Numbered from the stretch's first letter, positions 1-7,552 are shown. The stretch: DNA of 9,251 nucleotides from Novosphingobium sp. (GCA_020853995.1 JADYXV010000247.1:1-9251); one strand, 5' to 3'. Numbers and translations: made by a program. The notes: generated from the letters alone by a model not told the origin.

Positions 1-1
1 C

Positions 2-931
2 TACCTTGAAACCAAGGCCAAGCGCATGGCGCAGGAAGAACGCGAGGAGAGCGGCAAGCAAAAAGCACTGGCCCGCGAACTCGAATGGATCCGGCAGACG
101 CCAGCCGCCCGCCAGACCAAGTCCAAGGCACGCGTCCGCAAGTTCGAAGAATTGCAAAACGCGCAGGACAACCGCCCTATCGGCAAGGCCCAGATCGTCA
201 TCCAGGTACCAGAGCGTCTTGGCGGCAAGGTTATCGAAGCCAAGAACATCACCAAGGCTTATGGCGACAAGCTTCTGTTCGAAAACCTGTCGTTCATGCT
301 GCCACCGGGCGGTATTGTCGGCATCATCGGTCCGAACGGCGCGGGTAAATCCACGCTGTTCAAGATCCTGACCGGCAAAGAACAGCCCGATAGCGGCACG
401 GTGGAAATCGGTTCGACCGTGCATCTGGGCTATGTCGACCAGAGCCGCGATGATCTGGACCCCAAGAACAACGTCTGGCAGGAAATTTCCGACGGTCTGG
501 ATTACATGACCGTCAACAAGCAGGAAATGTCGACCCGCGCTTATGTCGGCGCGTTCAACTTCAAGGGCGCTGACCAGCAGAAGAACGTCGGCAAGCTTTC
601 AGGTGGTGAACGTAACCGCGTGCATATGGCCAAGATGCTGAAATTGGGCGGCAACGTGCTGCTGCTCGACGAACCGACCAACGACCTTGACGTGGAAACG
701 CTGGGCGCGCTGGAAGATGCGATTGAAAACTTCGCCGGTTGCGCTGTGGTGATTTCACACGACCGCTTCTTCCTCGATCGTCTCGCCACGCACATCCTTG
801 CCTTTGAAGGCAACAGCCACGTCGAATGGTTCGAAGGCAACTTTGCTGCCTACGAAGAAGACAAGCGCCGCCGCCTTGGCGATGCCGCTGACCGCCCGAC
901 GCGCTTGGCTTACAAGAAACTCACGCGCTGA
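2..931 (+). CDS. ettA: Energy-dependent translational throttle protein EttA (ABC-F ATPase), 3' part
   Basis: C-terminal 309 residues of an ABC-F protein; the family is about 555 residues, so the first ATPase domain lies outside the window. EttA binds the ribosomal E site and gates entry of the ribosome into elongation according to ATP/ADP. The fragment opens in the charged inter-domain linker (E-L-E-W-[IV]-R-Q, then K-x-K-A-R-x-x-[KR]-F-E-E-L), which closely resembles E. coli EttA. The second ATPase domain follows: Walker A GPNGAGKST at about 110-118, signature LSGGERNR at about 199, Walker B VLLLDEPTNDLD at about 219-230, and the H-switch VISHDR at about 250-255. The end (EGNFAAYEEDKRRRLG, then RLAYKKLTR) matches the EttA C-terminus and not Uup or YheS. 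The reading frame is open to base 2, so no start is assigned. No defect is seen; identification is firm. Confidence 0.95.
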   Translation, partial: YLETKAKRMAQEEREESGKQKALARELEWIRQTPAARQTKSKARVRKFEELQNAQDNRPIGKAQIVIQVPERLGGKVIEAKNITKAYGDKLLFENLSFMLPPGGIVGIIGPNGAGKSTLFKILTGKEQPDSGTVEIGSTVHLGYVDQSRDDLDPKNNVWQEISDGLDYMTVNKQEMSTRAYVGAFNFKGADQQKNVGKLSGGERNRVHMAKMLKLGGNVLLLDEPTNDLDVETLGALEDAIENFAGCAVVISHDRFFLDRLATHILAFEGNSHVEWFEGNFAAYEEDKRRRLGDAADRPTRLAYKKLTR

Positions 932-940
932 TTTTTAACG

Positions 941-986
941 ACTGGTGTTCTGCTACCGCCCTTTTCGGCGGAAGCGGAACACCAGT
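941..986. terminator. Long imperfect hairpin between convergent genes, likely bidirectional terminator
   Basis: Bases 941-960 pair with 967-986: ten perfect outer pairs (ACTGGTGTTC with GAACACCAGT), a G-U wobble, three more pairs, one A-A mismatch, then CCGCC with GGCGG around a 6-base loop. It begins 10 bases after the ettA stop. On the + strand it is followed by the T-rich GTTTCTTCCTT, which suits termination of ettA. On the - strand there is no T-run after it. Its right arm and part of its left arm lie inside the last codons of the DUF6265 gene (stop at 953-955). Termination is inferred from structure and position. Confidence 0.7.
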
Positions 987-1435
987 GTTTCTTCCTTGCC
1001 GCCATCACCATGCACAATGACTGACGCAGTCATCGCGTTGGGCCCGGTGCGTTCATAGGCCAAGCCGGAAAAATCCCAGCGTTGCTTGCCTACTGCGGAC
1101 AACGGGAAGACGACAACTTTGTCCTTCTCTTCCCAACCGGTCAAATCAGCATTGAAATGCTTTAGCCGGTAAGCCAGCGAGTTGCCGTCCTGGACGATGG
1201 TGATGATCTCGTAAAACATTACCGAGCCGTCTTTGTTCAATTGCCGGAAATGGCCGACCATCTGGCCGCCAGCCGCCGGGGCATAGGCCTCAAGTGCGGG
1301 CGCGCCCTCAATCCCCTCGCCTTCCCACGATCCTGCCAGCCATGAAAGATCGGCCAGCTTGGCCGGTGGCGCAGCGGAAAGGCTGGTGCCCGAAAATGAC
1401 ACAAGCGCGGCCAAACCAAGCATCGCGGCCTTCAT
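953..1435 (-). CDS. Exported DUF6265 family protein
   Basis: 160 residues from the preferred start. An ATG four codons upstream (1447) is in frame, but the GGAG inside those codons sits 6 bases before the ATG at 1435 and works as its ribosome binding site. The N-terminus is a signal peptide: a Lys, a hydrophobic run to about residue 18, then a small-residue cleavage region near S-A-A at 20-22. The mature part starts with the DUF6265 hallmark L-x-D-L-S-W-L-A-G-S-W-E-G (about 27-39), followed by G-G-Q-M-V-G-H-F-R (56-64) and a predicted lipocalin-like beta structure ending in E-T-L-V-F-R-F-R-R. The family's function is unknown; the fold suggests binding of a small hydrophobic ligand, which is inference. 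It lies 33 bases downstream of the flavoprotein gene on the same strand and is probably co-transcribed with it. Its final codons form part of the 941-986 hairpin. Confidence 0.85.
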   Translation of the reverse strand: MKAAMLGLAALVSFSGTSLSAAPPAKLADLSWLAGSWEGEGIEGAPALEAYAPAAGGQMVGHFRQLNKDGSVMFYEIITIVQDGNSLAYRLKHFNADLTGWEEKDKVVVFPLSAVGKQRWDFSGLAYERTGPNAMTASVIVHGDGGKEETLVFRFRRKGR

Positions 1436-1468
1436 ACACCTCTCCATCCTGATCGCTTCAGGAGCAGT

Positions 1469-2059
1469 TTATGGCGCGACCCATGCTGCTTGCCAATCCT
1501 CGGCAGCCGAAAACCGCACAAAGCGCGCACGGACGCCGCCGTGATGCGTCAATTGCAGCCAATCAAGTGTTTGCACTTCGACAAGCAGGACGGCAAAGTT
1601 CTGACGCCCCTGCTCGGCCTCGTCAGCCGTTGGTGAGCGGTTGAGCATGTCTTCGGGAAGTGCTGCACCAGGGCCATCCAGCACCGCGCCCGGCCCGCTA
1701 GTGGCAAGATAGCAGCGCTTGCTCGACAATTGTGCGGCGCTCCACGCGGCGTCGGCAATGGGGCCGGTTCGTTCAATCCTGCCCTGCCCCTGCATTCGCA
1801 ATTGCACCCTCGCGGTTGGATCATAAGCCAGCACGGACACAGGACCGCCATTCGCAATCAGCCGCGCCTTCGGACTGCGCCAATCCGTATTGAAGCGCAG
1901 GCATGACAAGTCTGGCGTCGCTTCGCGCAGGACCATGATCCGCAAATCACCGTCAGCCGTGCCGATCACCGGCGCGTGCATAGGATGGCGGGCGCTTTTC
2001 AATGCCTCACCCAGCCGCGTTCCCGCATCGGCCAGCACACCGGCAAACGTCAAATCCAT
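1469..2059 (-). CDS. Pyridoxamine 5'-phosphate oxidase-like FMN-binding flavoprotein
   Basis: 196 residues, no signal peptide, so probably cytoplasmic. It fits the PNPOx-like split-barrel group of the Alr4036 type: an early strand L-R-I-M-V-L-R (39-45), then L-R-F-N-T-D-W-R-S-P-K (54-64), the pattern that in this superfamily binds FMN phosphate through Arg/Ser/Lys, then V-S-V-L-A-Y-D-P-x-x-x-V-Q-L-R (74-88). A conserved Trp-rich tail ends in W-V-A-P. Homologs are annotated as pyridoxamine 5'-phosphate oxidase family, but true PdxH activity is not shown by sequence; it may instead be an F(MN)H2-dependent reductase or heme-related protein. The start at 2059 is backed by AAGGA 7 bases upstream. 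It is the first gene of a likely two-gene unit with the DUF6265 gene and is transcribed away from the RcnB-like gene. Confidence 0.85.
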   Translation of the reverse strand: MDLTFAGVLADAGTRLGEALKSARHPMHAPVIGTADGDLRIMVLREATPDLSCLRFNTDWRSPKARLIANGGPVSVLAYDPTARVQLRMQGQGRIERTGPIADAAWSAAQLSSKRCYLATSGPGAVLDGPGAALPEDMLNRSPTADEAEQGRQNFAVLLVEVQTLDWLQLTHHGGVRARFVRFSAAEDWQAAWVAP

Positions 2060-2194
2060 TCAGGAATTCCTTGATCAATATGAACAGAAGGCTACCAATC
2101 CGGTTCAGCCATCGGACAGCGCGTCTCCAGTAGAACATCGTTAACAGGCTGCAAAAGGTTTTGCGGCAGGCACAATCGGGAAAGGGTCGGCATC
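2060..2194. promoter_or_regulatory. Divergent intergenic region with short palindromes
   Basis: This 135-base gap must hold the promoters of the leftward flavoprotein unit and the rightward RcnB-like gene. I see no confident -35/-10 pair on either strand and no GGAAC-N16-CGTT general-stress motif. Visible structure: the near-palindrome GCAAAAGGTTTTGC (2151-2164), 31 bases before the rightward start, and two adjacent 8-base palindromes GGAATTCC (2063-2070) and TTGATCAA (2071-2078) over the leftward ribosome binding site. An operator role is only a guess. Confidence 0.3.
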
Positions 2195-3151
2195 ATGTCC
2201 GCCAGTTCAATTTTCGGAAAAGGCGTACTCAGCGCACTCGCCGTAGCTTTGGTGACGACAGCGATCCCTGCAACCGCATTCGCCCAGGACGAACGCCGCG
2301 CCGAACGTGGTGGCCGGTCATGGGGCGGTGGTGAAGCCCGTCGCGAAGGTGGTGTCCGTCCTGATATGCAACGCAGGGATATGCCGCGCGGTGATATGCA
2401 GCGCGGTGGGGCGGAGTTCCGCAATCGCGGCACTGCGCAAATTCAGACACCACAGCCGCAAGTCCAGACAGCGCCACAGCAGCGCCAAAGTTGGAGCGGA
2501 ACCGCTCGGCCAGAGCGTTCAACCCAAGAGCAACGATCAACTGCGCGCCAGCCCGGCTGGGATGGCACGCGCTGGAACCCCACTAACCCTTCACACGCAC
2601 GTGCGGTAGAAGGGCGCAATTGGGAGCGTGATCGTGATCGTGATCGCGACCGCGATAGCAGTCGCGACAGGAACTGGAGCAGCAGCAACCGCGGGCAGAA
2701 CCCGGCGTGGAATGGCCGCAATCCGACCTATTCAGACCGTGATCGCAACACCAATTATCGCCGCGATGACAGCCGCAATGGCTGGAGCAATCGCGATAGC
2801 TGGAACAACCGCAGCGGTTTGAACAGCCGCGACAATGACCGGCGCTGGAGCAACAACTGGCGCCAGGACCGTCGATATGACTGGAGCGGATATCGCAGTT
2901 CCAACCGCAACCTGTACCGGATGCCGCGCTACTTCGCCCCCTATCGTGGCTACAATTACAGCCGCCTTTCGATCGGGTTTGTCCTTGGCTCAGGCTTTTA
3001 TGGCAGCAGCTACTGGATCAATGATCCGTGGTCGTATCGCTTGCCACCCGCTTATGCCGGTTATCGCTGGGTACGGTATTACAACGACGTGATTTTGGTT
3101 GATACCTATACCGGTGAGGTTGCTGACGTGATCCACAACTTCTTCTGGTAA
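2195..3151 (+). CDS. Exported RcnB family protein with long Arg/Asp/Asn-rich linker
   Basis: 318 residues. A signal peptide covers about 1-30, with a hydrophobic run V-L-S-A-L-A-V-A-L-V and cleavage expected after A-T-A-F-A (26-30). Residues 31-240 are low complexity, rich in Arg, Asp, Asn, Gln, Ser and Trp, with three D-M-x-R-x pentads (57-71) and a perfect Arg-Asp run (145-154). The conserved RcnB domain is at the end: Y-W-I-N-D-P-W-S-Y-R-L-P-P at about 273-285, Y-R-W-V-R-Y-x-N-D-V-I-L-V-D at 290-303, and the terminal V-I-H-N-F-F-W. E. coli RcnB is a small periplasmic protein of nickel/cobalt homeostasis, but sphingomonad relatives with long linkers have no shown metal role, and the linker is not His-rich, so metal binding is uncertain. 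The ATG at 2195 has AAAGGG 8 bases upstream. It is probably monocistronic, since a terminator hairpin follows. Confidence 0.88.
   Translation: MSASSIFGKGVLSALAVALVTTAIPATAFAQDERRAERGGRSWGGGEARREGGVRPDMQRRDMPRGDMQRGGAEFRNRGTAQIQTPQPQVQTAPQQRQSWSGTARPERSTQEQRSTARQPGWDGTRWNPTNPSHARAVEGRNWERDRDRDRDRDSSRDRNWSSSNRGQNPAWNGRNPTYSDRDRNTNYRRDDSRNGWSNRDSWNNRSGLNSRDNDRRWSNNWRQDRRYDWSGYRSSNRNLYRMPRYFAPYRGYNYSRLSIGFVLGSGFYGSSYWINDPWSYRLPPAYAGYRWVRYYNDVILVDTYTGEVADVIHNFFW
2363..2407 (+). repeat. Three 15-base tandem units inside the RcnB-like gene
   Basis: Three consecutive 15-mers, each beginning GATATGC (2363-2377, 2378-2392, 2393-2407), encode D-M-Q-R-R, D-M-P-R-G and D-M-Q-R-G. They differ at a few bases and stay in frame, which points to local tandem duplication of linker sequence. 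Confidence 0.75.
2627..2656 (+). repeat. Five hexamer repeats encoding (Arg-Asp)5
   Basis: Three exact CGTGAT units (2627-2644) are followed by CGCGAC and CGCGAT (2645-2656). They are in frame and encode Arg-Asp five times at residues 145-154. The six-base unit means length changes would add or remove Arg-Asp pairs without a frameshift. Confidence 0.85.
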
Positions 3152-3182
3152 GACCCCAGTCCATTTATCAACGCAATCAGGC

Positions 3183-3212
3183 AAGGCCCCGGCACACTGT
3201 GCACGGGGCCTT
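3183..3212 (+). terminator. GC-rich hairpin terminator of the RcnB-like gene
   Basis: AAGGCCCCG (3183-3191) pairs perfectly with CGGGGCCTT (3204-3212). The 12-base loop can add a further GCAC/GTGC stem (3192-3195 with 3199-3202). It starts 31 bases after the stop. Only a weak T-rich stretch (CGCAGTCTCTT) follows, so efficiency is uncertain, but no other role is evident. Confidence 0.75.
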
Positions 3213-3259
3213 CGCAGTCTCTTGCACCTGTCCATTCAATCACGCATGTAACCACAATC

Positions 3260-3937
3260 ATGATCACGCTTCGTCGCAAATCCGGTTCAACCGATGAACA
3301 GCAAGCCTTGAAAAAAGTTGGCGAGGTTGTGCGCAAACGGCTTTGCAGTGATCCGGGCGTCTATCGCATTCCGGTTGATGGACTGGAGATATTCGGTGTC
3401 GCCGATTTTTTCACAGCGGCCGAATGCAACCGGCTGATCGAAGCGGTAGATGCGGTGGCGCGGCCCTCTCCAACCTACCAAGGCACGGACGGGTCGGGCC
3501 GGACCAGCTACACCGGTGATGTCGATCCGTCAGACCCCTTCGTGCTGATGCTGCAACGGCGGATTGATGATCTGATGGGAATTGATCCCGCTTTTGGTGA
3601 AACGATTCAGGGTCAACGTTATGCACCGGGGCAAGAATTTCGCGGGCATTATGACCACTTCCTGCCGTCCCAAGCGTTCTGGGATTCTGAACAAAAGCGC
3701 GGCGGACAGCGCAGCTGGACAGCGATGGCTTATCTCAACGCAGTGGAAGAAGGTGGCAGTACCGATTTCACGCAAATCGATTTGTCGATCCCGCCACAAC
3801 CGGGCGCACTGTTGATCTGGAACAACATGAAACCTGATGGCACCCCCAACCCGAAAGCAATGCACGCAGGGACGCCTGTTTTACGGGGCATGAAATATGT
3901 CCTGACAAAATGGTACAGGTCACGTCCATGGCGCTGA
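3260..3937 (+). CDS. Prolyl 4-hydroxylase-like 2-oxoglutarate/Fe(II)-dependent oxygenase
   Basis: 225 residues, no signal peptide. The C-terminal half is a P4Hc-type double-stranded beta-helix. Visible catalytic residues: iron ligands H130 and D132 in G-H-Y-D-H-F, the distal ligand H202 in M-H-A-G-T-P-V, and K212 in G-M-K-Y-V-L-T-K-W-Y-R, expected to bind the 2-oxoglutarate 5-carboxylate. Supporting motifs are R-Y-x-P-G-Q-E-F (120-127) and P-G-A-L-L-I-W-N-N (181-189). The enzyme should hydroxylate a protein or peptide side chain, coupled to 2-oxoglutarate decarboxylation; the substrate is unknown, and bacterial relatives have been linked to translation factors such as EF-Tu. No Shine-Dalgarno is clear before the ATG at 3260, and an upstream ATG (3245) is followed at once by TAA, so the start is moderately sure. 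It overlaps the next gene by 10 bases. Confidence 0.9.
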   Translation: MITLRRKSGSTDEQQALKKVGEVVRKRLCSDPGVYRIPVDGLEIFGVADFFTAAECNRLIEAVDAVARPSPTYQGTDGSGRTSYTGDVDPSDPFVLMLQRRIDDLMGIDPAFGETIQGQRYAPGQEFRGHYDHFLPSQAFWDSEQKRGGQRSWTAMAYLNAVEEGGSTDFTQIDLSIPPQPGALLIWNNMKPDGTPNPKAMHAGTPVLRGMKYVLTKWYRSRPWR

Positions 3938-5793
3938 AACTTTCGGCAAAGACTGTCGCAGCACTACTGCTTGGTGCGCTGTTGCAGTCCGCACCGTCAA
4001 TTGCAGCCGCGCAAAAGGCAAAGCCCGCCCGGATTGACGCACCCCCACTTTCTTCTGCGCAGCTTTCCGCCAATGCGATGCTCGACCGGCTGTTCGCCGA
4101 TGATGCACGGCAAAGCATGGCGCTTGACCCACTGGGCGCGCTGGAACAAGGCCAGCGCGTTACGATCAAGCAGTTTACGCAGTTGTTCACGCCCGAACTG
4201 ACGCGCAGACGGCGTGATGCCAATGCCCGGACTTTGGCCGAACTTGCCCGCATCGATCGCACCCGGCTTGATCCGGGACATCGTATTTCATTTGCTGTCT
4301 TCGAAGATACCAAGCGCAAGGAACAAGCGCTGCTTCGGCCTGAAGTGCAAGCCCTGCTGGCGGTGCAGCCCTTCAACCACTTCGGCGGGTTCCATATAAC
4401 CTACCCCGAACTGTCAGACCCCGGCAATCCGGCTTCATTGGCGTCTGTAGCAGACTATGACCAGCTTATTGCACGCCATCGCGCACTGGATCAGGTTTTC
4501 AGCCAGGCCATTGCGCGTTTTCGGGAAGGCATGGCAAACGGTATAACCGAGCCACGGATTACCGTTGACAACATGATCGTGCAGATCGACGGGCTGTTGG
4601 CGCAACCTGCCGATCAGTCCCCGTTTATGGGGCCTGTCCGCCAGTTTCCCAACGGTATTTCCGCTGCAGAACGCAACCGTATCACCAATGAACTGACTGT
4701 TGTCACTCAGCGCGCTGTCTATCCGGCCTATCGCACGCTGCGCCGCTTTCTTGCCGGGGAATATCGCCCTGCGGCGCGTGAGCAGGTTGGCCTGTCCGCT
4801 ATCGCGGGCGGCGATGCGCTTTACCGCTTGCTGGCGCGCTATCACACAACGCTCGATCTTGATCCGGCCGCTGTGCATCAGCTTGGCCTTGAAGAAGTGG
4901 CGCAGATCAAGGCGCGTATGGACAATGTGAAGCGCGAATTGGGCTTTGATGGTCCGTTGCAGGGCTTTTTCGACCATATCCGTACCAATCCGCGTTATCA
5001 CCCGCGCACGGAAGACGAACTGGCTGAAGGCTTTCGTGCAGTTGGTCGCCGCGTTGACACTCTGGCACCGCAATACTTTTTGCACTTGCCGCGCACGCCG
5101 TTGAACATCCAGTCCTACCCCGCCTATCGCGCCAAGTTTGAAGCGGGTGGCAGCTATGCGCAAGGAACGGCTGACGGCCTCCAGCCGGGTGTGTTCTTCT
5201 TCAATGCGTATGATTTGAAAAGCCGCTTTCTGACTGGTGTTTCAACGCTTTACCTGCATGAAGGAGCGCCGGGCCATCACTTCCAGATCAGCCTCGCGCA
5301 AGAGAATGCCAGCTTGCCCGATTTCCAGCGTTTTGGTGGCAATACCGCCTATATCGAAGGCTGGGCGCTTTATGCCGAAACGCTCGGCTATGAAATGGGC
5401 TTCTACCAAGACCCGATGCAGCATTGGGGCACGCTGGACGACGAGATGCTGCGCGCAATGCGGCTGGTCGTGGACACCGGCCTGCACGTCAAGGGTTGGA
5501 GCCGTGAGCAGGCGGTTGAATATATGCTCGCCAATTCCGGCATGGGCCGCAGTGATGCCGAGGCAGAAGTTGACCGCTACATCGCCAATCCGGGCCAGGC
5601 GCTGGCTTACAAGATCGGCGCGCTGACAATCCAGCGGTTGCGCAAGGAAGCAGAAGGCGCGTTGGGAAGCCGCTTCGACATACGCTTGTTCCACGATCAG
5701 GTTCTGGGCAGCGGCGCCCTGCCCATGCCGGTGCTTGAGGCCAAAGTCCGCCGCTGGATCACAGCAGGCGGACGCGCCGATTATTTACGTTGA
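3928..5793 (+). CDS. Exported DUF885 family protein (zinc metallopeptidase-like)
   Basis: 621 residues from the ATG at 3928, preferred over an in-frame ATG at 3910 because AGG lies 8 bases upstream of it and it gives a cleaner signal peptide (Lys-containing start, A-A-L-L-L-G-A-L-L, cleavage after about I-A-A-A at residue 28). The domain fills the rest of the protein, the usual DUF885 length. The hallmark H-E-G-x-P-G-H-H-F is at 444-452, followed by Y-I-E-G-W-A-L-Y-A-E at 475-484; the His residues and a downstream Glu are the expected metal site and the first Glu the catalytic base, as in gluzincin-like peptidases. The C-terminus carries the conserved P-G-Q-A-L-A-Y-K-I-G (555-564). Likely a periplasmic or outer-membrane-associated peptidase; substrate unknown. 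Its start lies inside the end of the oxygenase gene, implying translational coupling. The stop is 15 bases from the convergent lysK stop, with no clear terminator between. Confidence 0.88.
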   Translation: MALKLSAKTVAALLLGALLQSAPSIAAAQKAKPARIDAPPLSSAQLSANAMLDRLFADDARQSMALDPLGALEQGQRVTIKQFTQLFTPELTRRRRDANARTLAELARIDRTRLDPGHRISFAVFEDTKRKEQALLRPEVQALLAVQPFNHFGGFHITYPELSDPGNPASLASVADYDQLIARHRALDQVFSQAIARFREGMANGITEPRITVDNMIVQIDGLLAQPADQSPFMGPVRQFPNGISAAERNRITNELTVVTQRAVYPAYRTLRRFLAGEYRPAAREQVGLSAIAGGDALYRLLARYHTTLDLDPAAVHQLGLEEVAQIKARMDNVKRELGFDGPLQGFFDHIRTNPRYHPRTEDELAEGFRAVGRRVDTLAPQYFLHLPRTPLNIQSYPAYRAKFEAGGSYAQGTADGLQPGVFFFNAYDLKSRFLTGVSTLYLHEGAPGHHFQISLAQENASLPDFQRFGGNTAYIEGWALYAETLGYEMGFYQDPMQHWGTLDDEMLRAMRLVVDTGLHVKGWSREQAVEYMLANSGMGRSDAEAEVDRYIANPGQALAYKIGALTIQRLRKEAEGALGSRFDIRLFHDQVLGSGALPMPVLEAKVRRWITAGGRADYLR

Positions 5794-5808
5794 GCGCCCG
5801 TACGACGG

Positions 5809-7416
5809 CTAATCGCCCAGTGCCTCGGCAATCAATTTGCGTGTGTTGCCAACGCCATAAAGCGCGATAAAACTGCCCATACGCGGACCTTGGGCGGAAC
5901 CCAGGAGCGTTTCGTACAGGCATTTGAACCAATCGCGCAACGTCTCGAACCCGTAGTGCGGATCTTTGCCGATTTCATAGACGATGTTTTGCAATTCTTC
6001 AGCCGTTGCATCGTCTGACGTTGCCGCCAGTTCTTCGTCCAATGAAGCAAGAGCCAATGCCTCGTTCGCGTCCGGCTTGCGCCGGATGAGCGTGGGCGCA
6101 ATGAAATCCCGGTTATACGCCAGCGCTCGCGTGACCAGACCATCCAGCGCCGGATGTGCCGCAGGATCAGCGTTTTCAACGTAATTGCCAAGGTAGGACC
6201 ACACCTGATCGCGGCTGGCCCCTGCCCCAAGCACACCAACGAGGTTCAGCAGCAAGCCGTAAGTTACCGGCAGCTTTTCACCTTCACCGCCAGCATATCC
6301 GTTGGCGCGCAGCAAATGCCACACCGGATTGCCCAGTTGCTGTTCGGGTGGCTGCTCGGGCAGCTTTTCACGGAACTGCCAGTATTCATCAACCGCGCGC
6401 GGGATGATGCCGACATGGAGTGACTTGGCGCTTTTGGGATCGCGGAACAGATAGAAGCCGAGCGATTCATCGCTGCCATATTCAAGCCACTGTTCAATCG
6501 TCAGGCCGTTGCCCTTGGACTTGGAGATCTTCTCGCCCTTTTCATCGAGGAAGAGTTCGTAGATCAATCCTTCGGGCCTGCGCCCGCCGAGCACTTGCGC
6601 GATGCGGCCCGATTGGGTGACGCTGTCGGTAAGGTCCTTGCCGCACATTTCGTAATCGACGCCCAACGCGACCCAGCGCATTGCCCAATCGACTTTCCAT
6701 TGCAGCTTGGACCAGCCGCCCAGCACGGTATGTTCGATCACCTCGCCGGTGACGTCCTGGAAGCGAACGATTCCGGCCTCGGCATCAACCACTTCGACCG
6801 GCACTTGCAAGACTTGGCCGTTGGTAGGGGATACGGGCAGGACAGGCGAGTATGTCTTGCGGCGTTCTTCGCGCAAGGTTGGGAGCATGATATTCATGAT
6901 CGGTTGCCAATTGCGCAGGACATTGCGCAGCGCATCATCAAATTCGCCCGCGTTGTAGCGTTCGGAAGCGGAGACGAATTCGTAATCGAAGCCGAACTGA
7001 TCAAGAAATGCACACAGCATGGCGTTGTTGTGATGCGCAAAGCTGTCATGCGTTCCGAACGGATCGGGAATGCGGCTGAGCGGGTGGCCAAGGTGCGCTT
7101 CGAGAACAGCCTTGTTTTCGATGTTGTCAGGCACTTTGCGCAGGCCGTCCATATCATCGGAAAACGCCACAAGCCGCGTTGGGTGGCCTCCGGTAAGGGT
7201 TTCATAAGCGCGGCGCACCAGCGTGGTACGCAAAACTTCCTGGAAGGTGCCGATGTGCGGCAGGCCTGACGGGCCATATCCGGTTTCAAAAAGAACGGGC
7301 ACAAGATTGCCCGCGCTATCGCGTTTGCCGCCCGGAAACCGCTTGGCGATTTTACGGGCTTCCTCGAATGGCCATGCCTTGGAGGTTTGGGCGGCGGTGT
7401 GAATAGCGTCTGTCAT
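5809..7416 (-). CDS. lysK: Class I lysine--tRNA ligase
   Basis: 535 residues. Charges tRNA-Lys with lysine using ATP in the cytoplasm. It is the class I (archaeal-type) enzyme, not class II LysS: the HIGH-type motif reads P-S-G-L-P-H-I-G-T at 49-57 and the KMSKS-type motif E-K-I-S-K-S-K-G-N at 295-303, both features of the Rossmann-fold class I catalytic domain. Other family segments include G-W-S-K-L-Q-W-K-V-D-W-A-M-R-W (234-248), Y-E-M-C-G-K-D-L (255-262) and Y-G-S-D-E-S-L-G-F-Y (313-322). The C-terminal helical part should read the anticodon. The frame is open for 37 more codons upstream, but they would run through the flagellin terminator and do not resemble the family, so the ATG at 7416 (MTDAIHT) with a modest AAGAG 8 bases upstream is chosen. 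Class I LysRS is the usual form in many alphaproteobacteria. Confidence 0.95.
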   Translation of the reverse strand: MTDAIHTAAQTSKAWPFEEARKIAKRFPGGKRDSAGNLVPVLFETGYGPSGLPHIGTFQEVLRTTLVRRAYETLTGGHPTRLVAFSDDMDGLRKVPDNIENKAVLEAHLGHPLSRIPDPFGTHDSFAHHNNAMLCAFLDQFGFDYEFVSASERYNAGEFDDALRNVLRNWQPIMNIMLPTLREERRKTYSPVLPVSPTNGQVLQVPVEVVDAEAGIVRFQDVTGEVIEHTVLGGWSKLQWKVDWAMRWVALGVDYEMCGKDLTDSVTQSGRIAQVLGGRRPEGLIYELFLDEKGEKISKSKGNGLTIEQWLEYGSDESLGFYLFRDPKSAKSLHVGIIPRAVDEYWQFREKLPEQPPEQQLGNPVWHLLRANGYAGGEGEKLPVTYGLLLNLVGVLGAGASRDQVWSYLGNYVENADPAAHPALDGLVTRALAYNRDFIAPTLIRRKPDANEALALASLDEELAATSDDATAEELQNIVYEIGKDPHYGFETLRDWFKCLYETLLGSAQGPRMGSFIALYGVGNTRKLIAEALGD

Positions 7417-7499
7417 GATGCCCGCTCTTTTGCGCGGACGTTCAGGTTTCGCAAGCAAAAGCTGACAACTGCCCGGCCGCCTTCCGGAAAACAACGAAA

Positions 7500-7525
7500 G
7501 GGCGGAACCGCGCGCGGCTCCGCCC
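7500..7525 (-). terminator. Rho-independent terminator of the flagellin gene
   Basis: GGGCGGA (7500-7506) pairs with TCCGCCC (7519-7525), with three more pairs inside after one mismatch. Read on the - strand the stem is followed by TTTCGTTGTTTT, a good T-tract. It starts 28 bases past the flagellin stop and separates flagellin from lysK. Confidence 0.88.
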
Positions 7526-7552
7526 ATCCGTGGAGGTGCTCTTGAGAGAGGC

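Noticed and set aside
3768..4376. Open frame of 202 codons on the - strand
   Set aside because: Antisense to the end of the oxygenase gene and the start of the DUF885 gene; Ser/Cys-rich composition typical of a shadow frame.
4435..5163. Long open frame of 242 codons on the - strand
   Set aside because: It is antisense to the well-supported DUF885 gene, has no recognisable motif, and reflects codon bias of the real gene.
5794..5808. Terminator between the convergent DUF885 and lysK genes
   Set aside because: The gap is only 15 bases and holds just the short palindrome CGTACG; no stable stem with a T-tract on either strand.
6595..7269. Long open frame of 224 codons on the + strand
   Set aside because: Lies fully antisense to lysK, whose motifs are intact; no family resemblance.
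7463..7468. TTGTCA on the - strand as a -35 element for lysK
   Set aside because: No acceptable -10 hexamer occurs 16-18 bases downstream, so I do not call a promoter.
7417..7527. 37-codon N-terminal extension of the lysine--tRNA ligase
   Set aside because: It would read through the flagellin terminator, has no family similarity, and the ATG at 7416 fits the usual N-terminus.
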